A stretch of 64,000 bases of DNA from Gammaproteobacteria bacterium HGW-Gammaproteobacteria-11 (GCA_002840055.1 PGZJ01000005.1:342340-406339), one strand, 5' to 3'; shown: positions 1 through 9,321, counted from the first letter of the stretch. Notes: generated from the sequence alone by a model not told the origin. Program-made: numbers and translations.

Positions 1-1020
1 CGCGAGCTTAACCACGCCGTTGCCGTGATCAATGCCCGTTTTGAACAGTCGCAGAAGACCGATACCACTCCCAACACGTTGTGGTGGGGTGGTGCCTATT
101 CCGAGATGTTGCCCCTGTGTGCGGATAATCTCCGTGGCAAGGTGATTATTGCGGATCAGGATCCTCGGCGTTTGCGAATCAGTACCGGGTTGGTGGATAA
201 CGCCAGTGGCGTTCGACTGCTGGCGCTGGCCGACTTGTCCCGCGATGCCAAAGCTGTTGAGTCAATGCTGCAGGGGGCGGTTATGCGTGATATCGACGCC
301 TACCTCGCCCTGGAAGAGCGATTGCGCTACAGCATTGAGCGCGCACCAGCGGTCGCTGACGGCTGGGCCAATAGCATTATCATGGATTTCGTTCTGAACC
401 GTATCGATACCATTGATGAGGCGAAGTTGCTCGCGGAGGCTTTCCGCTGTTTGAGTGCAACCGGCAGCGTCCTCTGCACCCTGCTGGTGAGTGATGAAGC
501 ACTGCCTGCGCGGCATAACGTCAAGTCAGCCCCGGCTGGAGCAGCGCTGCGCATCCCCTCGGAGGCAGCGATTATTGCGGCATTCGAGCAGGCTGGATTT
601 CACGGCATCAGCTTGCATTGGTCAGCAACGGCAGGGGAAGCAATTGACCGTATTGGCGATATCGAGGTGCGCATGGTCAGCATTCAAGCCTACAAAGGCA
701 AGCAAGGCCCCTGCTGGGAGCTGGGACAAGCGGTCATGTATCGCGGGCCCTGGTTGGAAGTGCGTGACGATGATGGTCATCTTTACCGTCGCGGCGAGCG
801 GGTTGCGGTCTGCGCAAAGACCTTTGACTTGATGATGCGTGCACCTTATCAGGGTGCTTTTCTGGGGCTGCGCAGTGTCAATGAGCCACCGCTGGCACAG
901 GCAGCGCCATTCGATTGCAACACGCCATCATTGCGCGATCCAAAGGTTACCAAAGGGCTAGTATCCTTTGATGGCGCTCAGACAGAGGCGTGCTGTTCAG
1001 CGGAAAACGGATGCTGCTAA
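1..1020 (+). CDS. Methyltransferase-like protein, 5' end outside window
   Basis: The reading frame is already open at base 1 (RELNHAVAV...), so the first in-frame GTG at position 25 is probably internal and the N-terminus lies outside the window. About 340 residues are visible. A segment ending GKVIIADQDPRR and a later SVLCTLLVSDE strand fit a class I SAM-dependent methyltransferase core. The C-terminal region, with AYKG and GERVAVCAKT, resembles the C-terminal domain of ArsM arsenite methyltransferases, and the last residues are cysteine-rich (CCSAENGCC). That makes a thiol- or metalloid-linked substrate possible but not proven. No ars gene lies beside it in the window. An SAM methyltransferase is likely; the substrate is unknown. 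Confidence 0.55.
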   Translation, partial: RELNHAVAVINARFEQSQKTDTTPNTLWWGGAYSEMLPLCADNLRGKVIIADQDPRRLRISTGLVDNASGVRLLALADLSRDAKAVESMLQGAVMRDIDAYLALEERLRYSIERAPAVADGWANSIIMDFVLNRIDTIDEAKLLAEAFRCLSATGSVLCTLLVSDEALPARHNVKSAPAGAALRIPSEAAIIAAFEQAGFHGISLHWSATAGEAIDRIGDIEVRMVSIQAYKGKQGPCWELGQAVMYRGPWLEVRDDDGHLYRRGERVAVCAKTFDLMMRAPYQGAFLGLRSVNEPPLAQAAPFDCNTPSLRDPKVTKGLVSFDGAQTEACCSAENGCC

Positions 1021-1024
1021 ATGT

Positions 1025-1053
1025 ACCAGTCAATCAACGGATGGCTCTATAAT
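1025..1053 (+). promoter_or_regulatory. Possible sigma-70 promoter for the LuxR-type gene
   Basis: A perfect TATAAT lies at 1048-1053, 36 bp before the ATG of the LuxR-type gene. I see no good -35 hexamer at the right distance, so recognition would depend on the -10 element or an activator. The gene's ribosome binding site (AAGGAAG) follows at about 1077-1083. Confidence 0.3.
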
Positions 1054-1089
1054 GGGGGAACTAGACACATCTACTAAGGAAGACTGAAC

Positions 1090-1773
1090 ATGGAAGGTGT
1101 CAAGAATAGTTGGCAAGTGCTTCAGGAAAGCATGCAGGCGCCATCCTTTCTGGAACTGGACGTGGACTGTACCGCCATTGGTATTACGGATGTAAATGGC
1201 CCTGCTGTGCACTTCAGGGAAATTCTCTTTCTTGAAGGCGAAATTCACGAAGAGCCAGAGACTCTCCAGAGTCACTGTGCGTCACTGGTTGCTCTTTGGA
1301 CCGCTATGCGCACCCCATCACTGGTTGATCTCGGCCAATGCACCTGCATTGGTCGGCGCCTGCTCAAGCAGGAGCCAACCCTTGGACGGCGTTTTGCCGT
1401 GCATGCCAGCCAGCTCGGTGAAAACAGCCTCCTGTTTGTTGTCATCAGCTCGACCAAGCGCTGGAACAATATTGAAGCCGTCAAGCGCATGGTGACCGAA
1501 CTGGTTGAGCAGGCCGGGCAGCTATACAGTAGCGATGACGCTCCTCCCTCTGCGCAGGCCGAGCAGGCCGACACAGGCCTGGACTGGTATCAGTTCACCG
1601 CCCGTGAAGTGCAGATCCTCAAGCTGGTTGCCAGCGGCATCAGTAACAAGCAGATTGCCCGCGAGCTCGGTTCCAGTCCGAATACGGTGCGCAATCAGAT
1701 CCATGCACTGTTTCGTAAAACCGAAGTTACAAACCGGACAGCGCTGGCCATGCGTGTCGCGGCAACCAAGTAG
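1090..1773 (+). CDS. LuxR-family transcriptional regulator
   Basis: A 227-residue DNA-binding regulator. The last 65 residues form a LuxR/GerE helix-turn-helix: FTAREVQILKLVASGISNKQ, then IARELGSSPNTVRNQIHALF, with the usual E...L...G.SNK.IA..L..S..TVR pattern. The N-terminal 150 residues show no receiver Asp pattern and no clear autoinducer-domain signature, so the input signal is unknown. The start is supported by AAGGAAG seven bases upstream. It stands between the methyltransferase-like gene and a TetR gene with no obvious operon partner. Family assignment is secure; the target is not. Confidence 0.85.
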   Translation: MEGVKNSWQVLQESMQAPSFLELDVDCTAIGITDVNGPAVHFREILFLEGEIHEEPETLQSHCASLVALWTAMRTPSLVDLGQCTCIGRRLLKQEPTLGRRFAVHASQLGENSLLFVVISSTKRWNNIEAVKRMVTELVEQAGQLYSSDDAPPSAQAEQADTGLDWYQFTAREVQILKLVASGISNKQIARELGSSPNTVRNQIHALFRKTEVTNRTALAMRVAATK

Positions 1774-1921
1774 GGCTCCGGCACTGGCTGCTGATCGTAG
1801 ATCACTTCAGCGCTGTTTGAGGCTGGCCCATCAGGCTACAATGGTCGGCGTACAAAGCCCGCAAGGCAATCTGCATGGTTAAAGTCAGGCGGTGCTCCAA
1901 TCCTTGAGTCAGGGCCTTTCC

Positions 1922-2506
1922 ATGTCTGCAGCACCACGCCATCGTCAGAATATTGTTTTGGCTGCGGCCAAGCTCTTTCGTCAGCGTGGCTATGCGAATA
2001 CCGGTCTTAAAGACATTCTGGCCGAGAGCAAGGCACCCAAGGGCTCGCTTTACCACTACTTCCCCCTGGGCAAGGAACAGTTGGGTGAAGAAGCGCTGCG
2101 GTTTTCTGCCAGCCAGGCATTGGCCACACTGGAACAATTGGCCTTGCAGCATGCCTCTGCTGCAGATCTGCTGGTGGCCTTTGCCGCTCAACTCGGGGCT
2201 TGGCTTGAGGCTTCGGCGTTCAGTGACGGCTGCCCGATGGCCACTACCATTCTGGAAACCGTCCCGCATTCCACCGCACTACGTCTAGCGGCCAGTGAAG
2301 GTCTGGAAGCCTGGCAGGCGGTATTTCGTCGCCTGTTGCAGGCAGAAGGCTTTTCTGTCGAGTCTGCCAACCGCTTGGCCAGCCTCAGTATTGCCGTGCT
2401 GGAGGGTGCGTTGATTCAGGCCCGGGTTGAGATGAGCGCTCGGCCACTGCAGGAGGCAGTGGCCGAAGTGGCGCAGTGGATGAGAATGCCGCAGCGCCCT
2501 GCCTGA
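1922..2506 (+). CDS. TetR/AcrR-family transcriptional regulator
   Basis: A repressor of about 194 residues. The N-terminal TetR helix-turn-helix is clear: RQNIVLAAAKLFRQRGYANT, GLKDILAESKAPKGSLYHYF. The C-terminal ligand domain (DGCPMATTILE..., residues about 100-185) is of the LmrA/YxaF type, often linked to reactive or lipophilic small molecules. I prefer the ATG at 1922; a GTG ten codons upstream (1892) is possible. It lies directly before two thioesterase genes and an RND efflux pair, and an 8-bp palindrome sits between it and the first thioesterase, so it probably controls those genes. Regulation is inference. Confidence 0.85.
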   Translation: MSAAPRHRQNIVLAAAKLFRQRGYANTGLKDILAESKAPKGSLYHYFPLGKEQLGEEALRFSASQALATLEQLALQHASAADLLVAFAAQLGAWLEASAFSDGCPMATTILETVPHSTALRLAASEGLEAWQAVFRRLLQAEGFSVESANRLASLSIAVLEGALIQARVEMSARPLQEAVAEVAQWMRMPQRPA

Positions 2507-2563
2507 TCATCCAGATCATCAATTGCCGGTTATCGGGTCAATTGATTAGGCTAAAATTATAGT

Positions 2564-2571
2564 GACCGGTC
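2564..2571. promoter_or_regulatory. Candidate TetR operator (GACCGGTC palindrome)
   Basis: GACCGGTC is a perfect 8-bp palindrome in the AT-rich gap between the TetR gene and the thioesterase, just downstream of a possible -10 (TAAAAT, 2552-2557). TetR proteins of the LmrA/NemR kind often recognise GACC...GGTC cores. Its position would let a bound repressor block transcription of the thioesterases. Confidence 0.4.
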
Positions 2572-2622
2572 TACATGAAGATGTTCTTATGGAAAATCCA
2601 TCCATTCGGAACCATGTATGCC

Positions 2623-3048
2623 ATGAATCAGCCAACCGAAATTCCACCGGGATTCAGTCGCCACACCCGATCCAGCGGTTTGACCGAGCCCTGGGAACCG
2701 ATTTACGCCGCCTTCGGTGATGACAGCTTCAGCCTCGGGCTGGCTGCTGCTCAAGCCCACGTCAACAGCCGCGGTTTTGTTCATGGCGGATTGCTCAGTG
2801 CGCTGGCGGATAATGCCATGGGGCTCAGCTGTGCCTATAAGCTGGGCGGCCGGACAGCGCTGGTCACCGTCAGTCTGAGCGTGGACTACCTGGGTAGCGG
2901 TCAGTTGGGTAACTGGATTGAAGTGCGGGCACAGCCGCGGCAAACCGGTAAGACGCTGTGCTTCGCTGACGCCAGCCTGTATGCCGATGGTCGTCTGTGT
3001 GCGACCGCCCGTGCGGTATTCAAGATAGCTGCACCCATTCCATCCTGA
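2623..3048 (+). CDS. PaaI-type hotdog thioesterase
   Basis: A hotdog-fold acyl-CoA thioesterase of about 141 residues. The motif VHGGLLSALADNAMGLSCAY is the PaaI/YdiI active-site helix, with HGG followed by the catalytic-region Asp; the following strands (TVSLSVDYLGSG) are typical. Start choice is uncertain. ATGs at 2575, 2614 and 2623 share the frame; the first is too close to the likely promoter, so I use 2623 (MNQPTEIPPGF). A second thioesterase starts 9 bp after the stop, so the two are probably co-transcribed. The acyl-CoA substrate is unknown. Confidence 0.8.
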   Translation: MNQPTEIPPGFSRHTRSSGLTEPWEPIYAAFGDDSFSLGLAAAQAHVNSRGFVHGGLLSALADNAMGLSCAYKLGGRTALVTVSLSVDYLGSGQLGNWIEVRAQPRQTGKTLCFADASLYADGRLCATARAVFKIAAPIPS

Positions 3049-3057
3049 AGAGGACTG

Positions 3058-3501
3058 ATGATGAATAACCCGGAGTTACAGCAAAGATTACGTGCGGTCT
3101 CACAGCTTGCCGCCTTCAATAACTGGCTTGGCCTGCAGGTGGATGAGGTGTCGTCCGGTGCCGTGCAGTTGTCGCTGCCGTGGCGCGCCGAAATGGGTCA
3201 GTATGCCGGCTTCATGCACGCCGGGATCCAGGGTGCGTTGATTGATACCGCCTGCGGATTTGCCGCCGCTACATTGAGCGGCCAGGTGTTGGCCTCGCAA
3301 TACACGGTACGTTGCTTGCGGCCTGCCGTTGGTGAGCATTTCCGTGTTGTGGCCAAGGTCATCAAGCCGGGGCGGCAACAAATATTTGCTGCGGCCGAGC
3401 TCTATGCCACCAGGAACGGTGAGGAAACGCTGGTCGCATGTGGTGATGTGTTGCTGGTGCCACAAGCGCAACAGAAAACAGAGTCCGAATTGCAGGGCTA
3501 A
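3058..3501 (+). CDS. Second PaaI-type hotdog thioesterase
   Basis: A 147-residue hotdog protein of the PaaI family. GFMHAGIQGALIDTACGFAA corresponds to the active-site helix; the first Gly of the usual HGG is Ala here (HAG), as in several DUF4442/PaaI relatives. GAGG-like sequence (GAAGAGGACTG) precedes the start. It follows the first thioesterase by 9 bp. The two proteins are only distantly alike and may act on different thioesters or form mixed oligomers. Both may belong to the regulon of the upstream TetR protein. Confidence 0.78.
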   Translation: MMNNPELQQRLRAVSQLAAFNNWLGLQVDEVSSGAVQLSLPWRAEMGQYAGFMHAGIQGALIDTACGFAAATLSGQVLASQYTVRCLRPAVGEHFRVVAKVIKPGRQQIFAAAELYATRNGEETLVACGDVLLVPQAQQKTESELQG

Positions 3502-3602
3502 GCATCCTGTTGCACTTTAATGCGTGGCGTGCGCTTTGCTTGTGTGGGTGATGTTGTAGTCTTGACGGCTATATCCAGTGCCAATACGGGGAAGTTGCGT
3601 TG

Positions 3603-4676
3603 ATGCGTTTATCGACAGGCGTGTGGGTCTTGCCATTGTTGCTTTCAGGCTGGTGTAGCCAGCTGTTGGCTGAGGACCGTCCTGAGGTGCGGATTGAGCG
3701 GGTTGATCAGACCGAGCTGTTCGCTGAGGTGTCGCTCAGCGGTACGGTCAATCCAATGCGCTCATCGGGTATTTCCGTTGCCGTTGCGGGACTTATCGAT
3801 CAGGTTGCGGTCGAGCCGGGCAGTGAGGTGGACGCCGGTGAGCTGCTGATCGGGCTGGATGATGAGCAAGCTGCCCTGGCTCTGCAGCAATCTGCGGCGC
3901 TGCTTGAAGAAGGCCGGGTGGCGTTGGCGGAGGCACAGCGCAGGCTGGATGAAGCGCGCTCGGTAGGTGTCGGGCGGAATATTGCTGCGACTGAAATCAG
4001 TACGCGGGAAAACGCGGTTGCAGCCGCCGTCGCGAGTGTGCGACGGCTTGAGGCTGAGCGTGATCAGGCAGAGGTGCTACTGCGGCGTCATCGGATTCTC
4101 GCACCCTTCGACGGGGTCGTCAGTCAGCGCCTGCGCGATCTGGGGGAGTGGGTGTCGCCGGGTGACGAACTGGTGCGACTGGTCGATACCAAGAATCTGC
4201 GTCTGGATTTTCAAGTGCCCCAGGCGCAGTACCAGGCGATCAACGAGCAGGCGGGTCTCTGGTTGATGCATCAGGATCAGGCTGTGCAGGCGCGCATAGA
4301 CGCGCTGGTGCCGGTCAGTGATTCTGCCTCGCGGACCTTTCTGCTGCGTGCCGTGGCGCCAGACAGCGTTGTCGCCTTGCCCGGCATGGCGGTGCAAGCC
4401 ACGCTGCGCACAACAACCGGGCAACAAGGGCTGACCGTGCCGCGGGATGCGATCAACCGTTACCCGGACGGACGGGTGACGGTCTGGCTGGCGCTGCCAA
4501 CCGAGCAGTCAGGGGTATTCAGTGTGACGGAGAAACGCATCCAGCTGGGTGCCGCCTTCGACGGACGGGTAGCCGTGACGGATGGGCTACGCGCAGACCA
4601 GCAGATTGTTACCCGTGGCAATGAGTTGCTCAGTGAGGGGCTTGAGGTGCAGTTGTCGGCACAGGACCAGCCCTGA
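3603..4676 (+). CDS. RND efflux periplasmic adaptor (membrane fusion protein)
   Basis: A 357-residue adaptor that links an inner-membrane RND pump to an outer-membrane channel. An N-terminal signal peptide (WVLPLLLSGWCSQLLAED) is followed by a lipoyl/barrel-sandwich half (AVEPGSEVDAGELLIGLDDE), an alpha-helical hairpin (residues about 95-165), the second lipoyl half (ILAPFDGVVSQRLRDLGEWV) and a beta-barrel domain. The ATG at 3603 is preferred over the TTG one codon upstream. The stop codon overlaps the pump start (TGATG), so translation is coupled. No outer-membrane partner is encoded next to it; a TolC-type channel elsewhere is presumably used. Confidence 0.9.
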   Translation: MRLSTGVWVLPLLLSGWCSQLLAEDRPEVRIERVDQTELFAEVSLSGTVNPMRSSGISVAVAGLIDQVAVEPGSEVDAGELLIGLDDEQAALALQQSAALLEEGRVALAEAQRRLDEARSVGVGRNIAATEISTRENAVAAAVASVRRLEAERDQAEVLLRRHRILAPFDGVVSQRLRDLGEWVSPGDELVRLVDTKNLRLDFQVPQAQYQAINEQAGLWLMHQDQAVQARIDALVPVSDSASRTFLLRAVAPDSVVALPGMAVQATLRTTTGQQGLTVPRDAINRYPDGRVTVWLALPTEQSGVFSVTEKRIQLGAAFDGRVAVTDGLRADQQIVTRGNELLSEGLEVQLSAQDQP

Positions 4677-7600
4677 TGTTTGCTGCGATTATCCGGCATG
4701 GCACCCTGGTCACGGTTATTGCCCTGATTGTATTGATTCTTGGTGCGGCGGCAGCACTGCGCATTCCGGTGCAGATGATCCCGGATCTTGAGGTGCGTAC
4801 GGTTACCGTCGAGACCCGTTGGGCCGGCGCAACGCCTCAGGATATTGAAAAGGAAATCCTGATTGAGCAGGAGCGTTTCTTACGCAATGTCCCGAACCTG
4901 AGCCGCATGACGGCTACCGCGTCCAGTGGCGCGGCTGAAATCGAACTGGAGTTTCCATTCGGGGTGGATATTACCGAGAGTCTTATCCAGATCAACAATG
5001 CCTTGAGTCAGGTTTCGGGTTACCCGAACAATGTTGATGAGCCGCGCATTGTGGCGGCCTCTTTTTCCTCCAACGCCTTCATGTATTTCCGTGTCGCCAC
5101 GCTGGAGGGTAATCCGCGCGAGCTGGACATCGAATTGATGCGCGACTTTATCGAGGACCGTGTGCGCCCGCGCATGGAAAGCGTCCCCGGCGTCTCGGAA
5201 GTGACGGTAGGCGGGGGTGCCGAGCGGCAGATACAGATTACCGTTGATGAGGCCGCACTGGCCCAGCGCGGGTTGGCGTTGACCGACCTGCGTACGGCGA
5301 TCAACAGCCGCAACCAGGATGTATCCGCCGGTGAACTGGACGCCGGGAAACGCCGCTATCTGCTGCGTACGGTGGGGCGTTTCGAGGATATTCCCGCGCT
5401 TGAACAGCTGGTCATTGCGCGCCGGGGTGACAGCGTTGTGCGACTGGCGGATGTGGCGACGGTGCAACAGGGCAGTTCACGGGTCCGTGAGCTGTCGATC
5501 GTCAACGGCCAGCGTAGCATTGGCTTGCAGGTCCGGCGCGAGAGTGGCTCCAATGTCATCGACATCAAGAACGCCATGCTCGATGAAGTCGCGGCGATCA
5601 ACCGTGAGGTGCTGGAGCCGGCGGGACTGCACCTGGGTCTGACCTCGGATGATGCGCGCTATGTCGAAGCCTCGGTGGCCAATGTCTGGACCAATCTGGG
5701 CATCGGCGCCGTCTTTGCCACGCTGGTCATGTACCTGTTCCTGCGCTCCGGGCGGGCCACCTTTGCCGGTGTTGTCGGCATCCCGCTGTGCGCCATTGCC
5801 GCGTTTATCGGCCTGCTGCTGGCCGGCCGAACGGTCAATGTGATTTCCCTCGCAGGCATAGCCTTTGCCATTGGCATGACGGTGGATAACAGTATTGTCG
5901 TGCTGGAAAATATCGAGCGACATCGACGCCTGGGCCTGGACCGCTTTGAATCAGCGCTCAAGGGCGTGATGGAGGTCTGGCCAGCGGTATTGGCATCAAC
6001 TGCCACGACCATTCTTGTATTTCTGCCGATTCTGTTCATTCAGCAGGAGGCCGGTCAGCTGTACTCTGATGTTGCCATTGCCATCTCGGCTGCGATTCTG
6101 GCGTCCATGCTGGTGGCAGTCACGGTGATTCCGACGCTTTGTGCTCGCCTGGATTTTGGGCGTACTGACGTAGCTACCGATGAGCATGGCAACGAGACCG
6201 GCGGGCGCTGGACCGCGCGACTGATGGCGGCGGTTCGCTGGCTGGTGGTCAGGCCGACGCGGCGTGCCGGTACCCTTGTCATCACCCTGCTGGGCAGTCT
6301 GCTGATCATGCTCTGGCTGACCCCGCCTGCCGAGTATCTGCCTGAAGGTGAAGAACCCAAGACCTTCGCGGTGATGACCGCGCCACCGGGCTACAACCTG
6401 ACGGAAATGCAGGCCATCGCCGAGCAGGTTGAAGACTATTTTCTACCCCATGTGAATGCGCAGGATCAGGCCTACCTCGCCGGGGAAACGCCCGTACCGC
6501 CGATGGCCTATCTGAATATGCAGGTGACGCCGACGCAGCTGCGGATCATTGCCGAAACCCTGAATCCGCGGCATATCGAAGCCCTGATGGATGAAATCAC
6601 CCGCTACTACCGGCAGTTTCCCGGTATGCGCGCCTTCGCCGCCAAGGGATCGATCATCTCCAGTAATGACGGGGGAACGCGCAGCATCAATCTGGACATT
6701 TCCGGTGCTGACCTGGCGTCGGTCTACCAGGCCGCCAATGCCGCCTATGCCCGGGCTGGTCAGATCTTCGACAACCCGAGAATCCAGAGCCAGCCCTCGA
6801 CCCTGACCCTGGCCCAGCCCTTGATCCAGATTCATCCGGACTGGGCGCGGATTGCAGAACTGGGGCTGGATACGGCAGACATCGGCTTTGCCATCGCCGC
6901 GGCGACCGAAGGGGCCTACGTCGATGACTTCTTTCTGGATGACGAGAAGATCGATATCTATCTGTATGGCAGTCAGGGCCTTGACCCCCAGCTTGACCGG
7001 CTGGCTGGCGTGCAGATTCACACCGCCACGGGGCAGGCACTGCCGTTGTCGAGTCTGGCCCGTATCGAGGAAACGGTGGATACCAGCATCGTCCGACGTG
7101 TCGATGGGCGTCGAACCGTCACGCTGAATATCATCCCGCCCGCCGACGTACCTCTGGAAGCCGGGGTGCAACGGGTCAGAAGCGAGTTGCTTGAGGTGAT
7201 GCGTGCCAGTGGCGAGCTGCCGGCCTCGATCAATGTGGATATCTCTGGCGCCAGCGATCAGCTCAATGCCACCCGCGATGCGCTGACGGGCAACTTCCTG
7301 ATTGCCATTGCCGTGGTCTATTTGTTGCTGGTGGCGATCTTTGCCCATTGGGGCTACCCCCTGCTGATCATGACGGCGATTCCGCTCGGGGTAGCTGCCG
7401 GCATAGTCGGTCTGGCATTGATGAACCTGGTCGGCGCCCTGTTGCCGGTGTTCGGTCTGCTGCCCCTGCGGCAGCCGTTCGACATGATCACCATGCTCGG
7501 CTTTCTGATTCTCATGGGTACGGTGGTCAACAACCCCATCCTGGTGGTCGAGCAGGCGCGGCTCAATCTGCGCCAGGTTGGCGTATCGGTGGTGGATGCC

Positions 7601-7840
7601 GTGCTGGCCGCCGTGCAGACCCGCTTGCGGCCGATTGCCATGACCACCCTCACGACCCTGTGCGGCTTGTCGCCGCTGGTCTTTTTGCCCGGCGAGGGGA
7701 CCGAGCTTTACCGTGGCGTGGGCGCCGTTGTGCTGTTTGGCTTGCTCGGGGCGGCCATTGTCACCGTCACCTTCCTTCCCGCGCTGACCATTCTGGTGTT
7801 GCGTTGGCGCGAACGCGCGTCAGCCACGCCCACCCACTGA
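4676..7840 (+). CDS. RND-family multidrug efflux permease (HAE1-like)
   Basis: A 1054-residue inner-membrane proton antiporter, the usual length of AcrB-type pumps. Twelve membrane segments and two large periplasmic loops can be followed (TM1 near residues 8-28; TM2-6 near 335-490; TM7 near 540; TM8-12 near 870-1045). The proton-relay helix reads FAIGMTVDNSIVVLENI: Asp404 is present but the second acidic residue of AcrB (DD) is Asn405, as in a number of other HAE1 pumps. It is translationally coupled to the adaptor. Substrates are unknown; the nearby TetR gene and thioesterases hint at a hydrophobic or acyl-type compound. Confidence 0.92.
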   Translation: MFAAIIRHGTLVTVIALIVLILGAAAALRIPVQMIPDLEVRTVTVETRWAGATPQDIEKEILIEQERFLRNVPNLSRMTATASSGAAEIELEFPFGVDITESLIQINNALSQVSGYPNNVDEPRIVAASFSSNAFMYFRVATLEGNPRELDIELMRDFIEDRVRPRMESVPGVSEVTVGGGAERQIQITVDEAALAQRGLALTDLRTAINSRNQDVSAGELDAGKRRYLLRTVGRFEDIPALEQLVIARRGDSVVRLADVATVQQGSSRVRELSIVNGQRSIGLQVRRESGSNVIDIKNAMLDEVAAINREVLEPAGLHLGLTSDDARYVEASVANVWTNLGIGAVFATLVMYLFLRSGRATFAGVVGIPLCAIAAFIGLLLAGRTVNVISLAGIAFAIGMTVDNSIVVLENIERHRRLGLDRFESALKGVMEVWPAVLASTATTILVFLPILFIQQEAGQLYSDVAIAISAAILASMLVAVTVIPTLCARLDFGRTDVATDEHGNETGGRWTARLMAAVRWLVVRPTRRAGTLVITLLGSLLIMLWLTPPAEYLPEGEEPKTFAVMTAPPGYNLTEMQAIAEQVEDYFLPHVNAQDQAYLAGETPVPPMAYLNMQVTPTQLRIIAETLNPRHIEALMDEITRYYRQFPGMRAFAAKGSIISSNDGGTRSINLDISGADLASVYQAANAAYARAGQIFDNPRIQSQPSTLTLAQPLIQIHPDWARIAELGLDTADIGFAIAAATEGAYVDDFFLDDEKIDIYLYGSQGLDPQLDRLAGVQIHTATGQALPLSSLARIEETVDTSIVRRVDGRRTVTLNIIPPADVPLEAGVQRVRSELLEVMRASGELPASINVDISGASDQLNATRDALTGNFLIAIAVVYLLLVAIFAHWGYPLLIMTAIPLGVAAGIVGLALMNLVGALLPVFGLLPLRQPFDMITMLGFLILMGTVVNNPILVVEQARLNLRQVGVSVVDAVLAAVQTRLRPIAMTTLTTLCGLSPLVFLPGEGTELYRGVGAVVLFGLLGAAIVTVTFLPALTILVLRWRERASATPTH

Positions 7841-7882
7841 ACTTTCCCTGACGTTCTGAGTGCGTGATTGACCTGATTTAAT

Positions 7883-7903
7883 AAATGTTACATTATTACG
7901 TTT
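7883..7903. promoter_or_regulatory. Candidate Zur box upstream of metal-uptake operon
   Basis: The 21-bp stretch starting AAATGTTACATTATTACG is an imperfect palindrome (13 of 21 positions match its reverse complement) and resembles the AT-rich Zur boxes of gammaproteobacteria. It ends 35 bp before the ATG of the His-rich barrel gene that opens a ZnuABC-like operon, as expected for zinc-repressed genes. No zur gene is in the window. Confidence 0.5.
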
Positions 7904-7938
7904 CATTTCTAGCTTGTTATCAATCAGGTCTGCCCACT

Positions 7939-9234
7939 ATGAATGTGTCACCCAAACCCCTTGCAGCCGCCCTGGCTGCCTTGTTTTTCAGTTCTTCACT
8001 GCTGGCCGAGCCGGCTACGCAAAGTCGTTCAAACCTGGACGTTGATATCGACATGTCACTGATCCTCGAAGGTGTGTATTACAACCGCATCACCGAGGGC
8101 AACGACGAGCCCGCCGGCTTTGCCAGTGGTCATGACCACGATCACGGTGGCCATGACCATGGCTTTGACGACGGTTTCAACATGGGGCATTCAGAGCTGG
8201 CCTTTCAGGCCCGTCTGGGTGACTTCATGGATGGCACCCTGCTGATCGGCTTCGACGACAGCGACTTTGAGGTCGAGGAAGCCTACCTGACCACGCGTTC
8301 ACTCCCGGGTGGCTTGCAGCTCAAGGCCGGCAAGTTCCTCTCGGACATCGGTTATATCAACAGCAAGCACGGCCATGACTGGGACTTTGTTGACCGCCCG
8401 CTGGTCAATCAATATCTGTTTGGTGACCACGGTCTGCAGGACACAGGCGTGCAGCTCAACTGGCTGGCACCGGTCTCAAGTTACACCCGCCTGGGTGTCG
8501 AGCTGCTGCAGGGTGAACAGGAGAACAGCGTTTCACAGTACAGCGATGAATTGCCGGTCAGTGAAAAAAGCGGTCCGCGCATTGTCACTGCCTTTGCCAA
8601 GTTGGCACCGGAGATGGGTGACCAGCATGCGGCCCAATACGGCGCCTCTGCCGGCTATGTCAGTCAGTACGGGCGCATTGAAGGCCATGATGGACATGCC
8701 CATGGACTTGAAGGCGATGCCTGGTTTGCCGGTCTGGATGCGGTGTACAAATTCGATGCGGGCAAGACCTATGGCCATGGCAACTGGAAACTGGCCAGTG
8801 AGTACTACTACATGCGCCGCGACCTCACCGAGTACGTCGAGCATGAGCATGATGATCACAGCCACTGGGACCAGCGCGACAGTTACAGCGAGCGCCAGGA
8901 TGGTCTGTATGTTGAGGCTGTGTACGGATTTGCACCGCGCTGGGAAGTGGGCTTGCGGGCTGAAGCGCTGGGCCTGACCAACAAGGCAGTAACATCGCAT
9001 CCAACCGGGGTGGAGAGCTTCGATACCTCCTATCGGCAAAGTGCGCAGTTGACCTTCCGTCCCATCGAGCCGGTGTTTCTGCGCGCCCAATTGAGCCGCA
9101 CCGATTTCGCCGCCAATGGCCATGACGATGACCATGATCACGATCATGGCCACAGCTCAGGCCGTGACCATGGCCTTGAGTTCATGCTGCAGTTGAATGT
9201 CGCGCTGGGTGCGCACGCCGCCCACAGCTTCTGA
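7939..9234 (+). CDS. Histidine-rich outer-membrane beta-barrel protein, metal-uptake associated
   Basis: About 431 residues. After the signal peptide (LAALFFSSSLLAEP) comes a mature protein with alternating amphipathic strands suited to an outer-membrane barrel. It carries three His/Asp clusters: HDHDHGGHDHG near the N-terminus, EHEHDDHSH in the middle and HDDDHDHDHGHSSGRDHG near the C-terminus; these probably lie in loops and bind zinc or a similar ion. A mild upstream start at 7885 would run through the Zur-like box, so ATG 7939 is preferred. It precedes a ZnuABC-type transporter, so a role in metal passage or capture at the outer membrane is likely. The porin subfamily is not certain. Confidence 0.7.
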   Translation: MNVSPKPLAAALAALFFSSSLLAEPATQSRSNLDVDIDMSLILEGVYYNRITEGNDEPAGFASGHDHDHGGHDHGFDDGFNMGHSELAFQARLGDFMDGTLLIGFDDSDFEVEEAYLTTRSLPGGLQLKAGKFLSDIGYINSKHGHDWDFVDRPLVNQYLFGDHGLQDTGVQLNWLAPVSSYTRLGVELLQGEQENSVSQYSDELPVSEKSGPRIVTAFAKLAPEMGDQHAAQYGASAGYVSQYGRIEGHDGHAHGLEGDAWFAGLDAVYKFDAGKTYGHGNWKLASEYYYMRRDLTEYVEHEHDDHSHWDQRDSYSERQDGLYVEAVYGFAPRWEVGLRAEALGLTNKAVTSHPTGVESFDTSYRQSAQLTFRPIEPVFLRAQLSRTDFAANGHDDDHDHDHGHSSGRDHGLEFMLQLNVALGAHAAHSF

Positions 9235-9321
9235 AGATCGGCGCGGACAGGGACGTTCGCAACTTGTACCTGATGCCGGTGTTGCCTGAGCAAGGCGGCA
9301 CCGGCATTTTCGGAGCCTTAC

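Noticed and set aside
6443-7348. Antisense open frame of about 300 codons opposite the RND permease
   Set aside because: Shadow of a high-GC gene; no recognisable fold, ribosome site or context.
4676-7840. Asp-Asn in place of Asp-Asp in the RND proton-relay helix as a sign of a dead pump
   Set aside because: VDNSIVVLEN is common in working HAE1-type pumps, so it is not evidence of inactivity.
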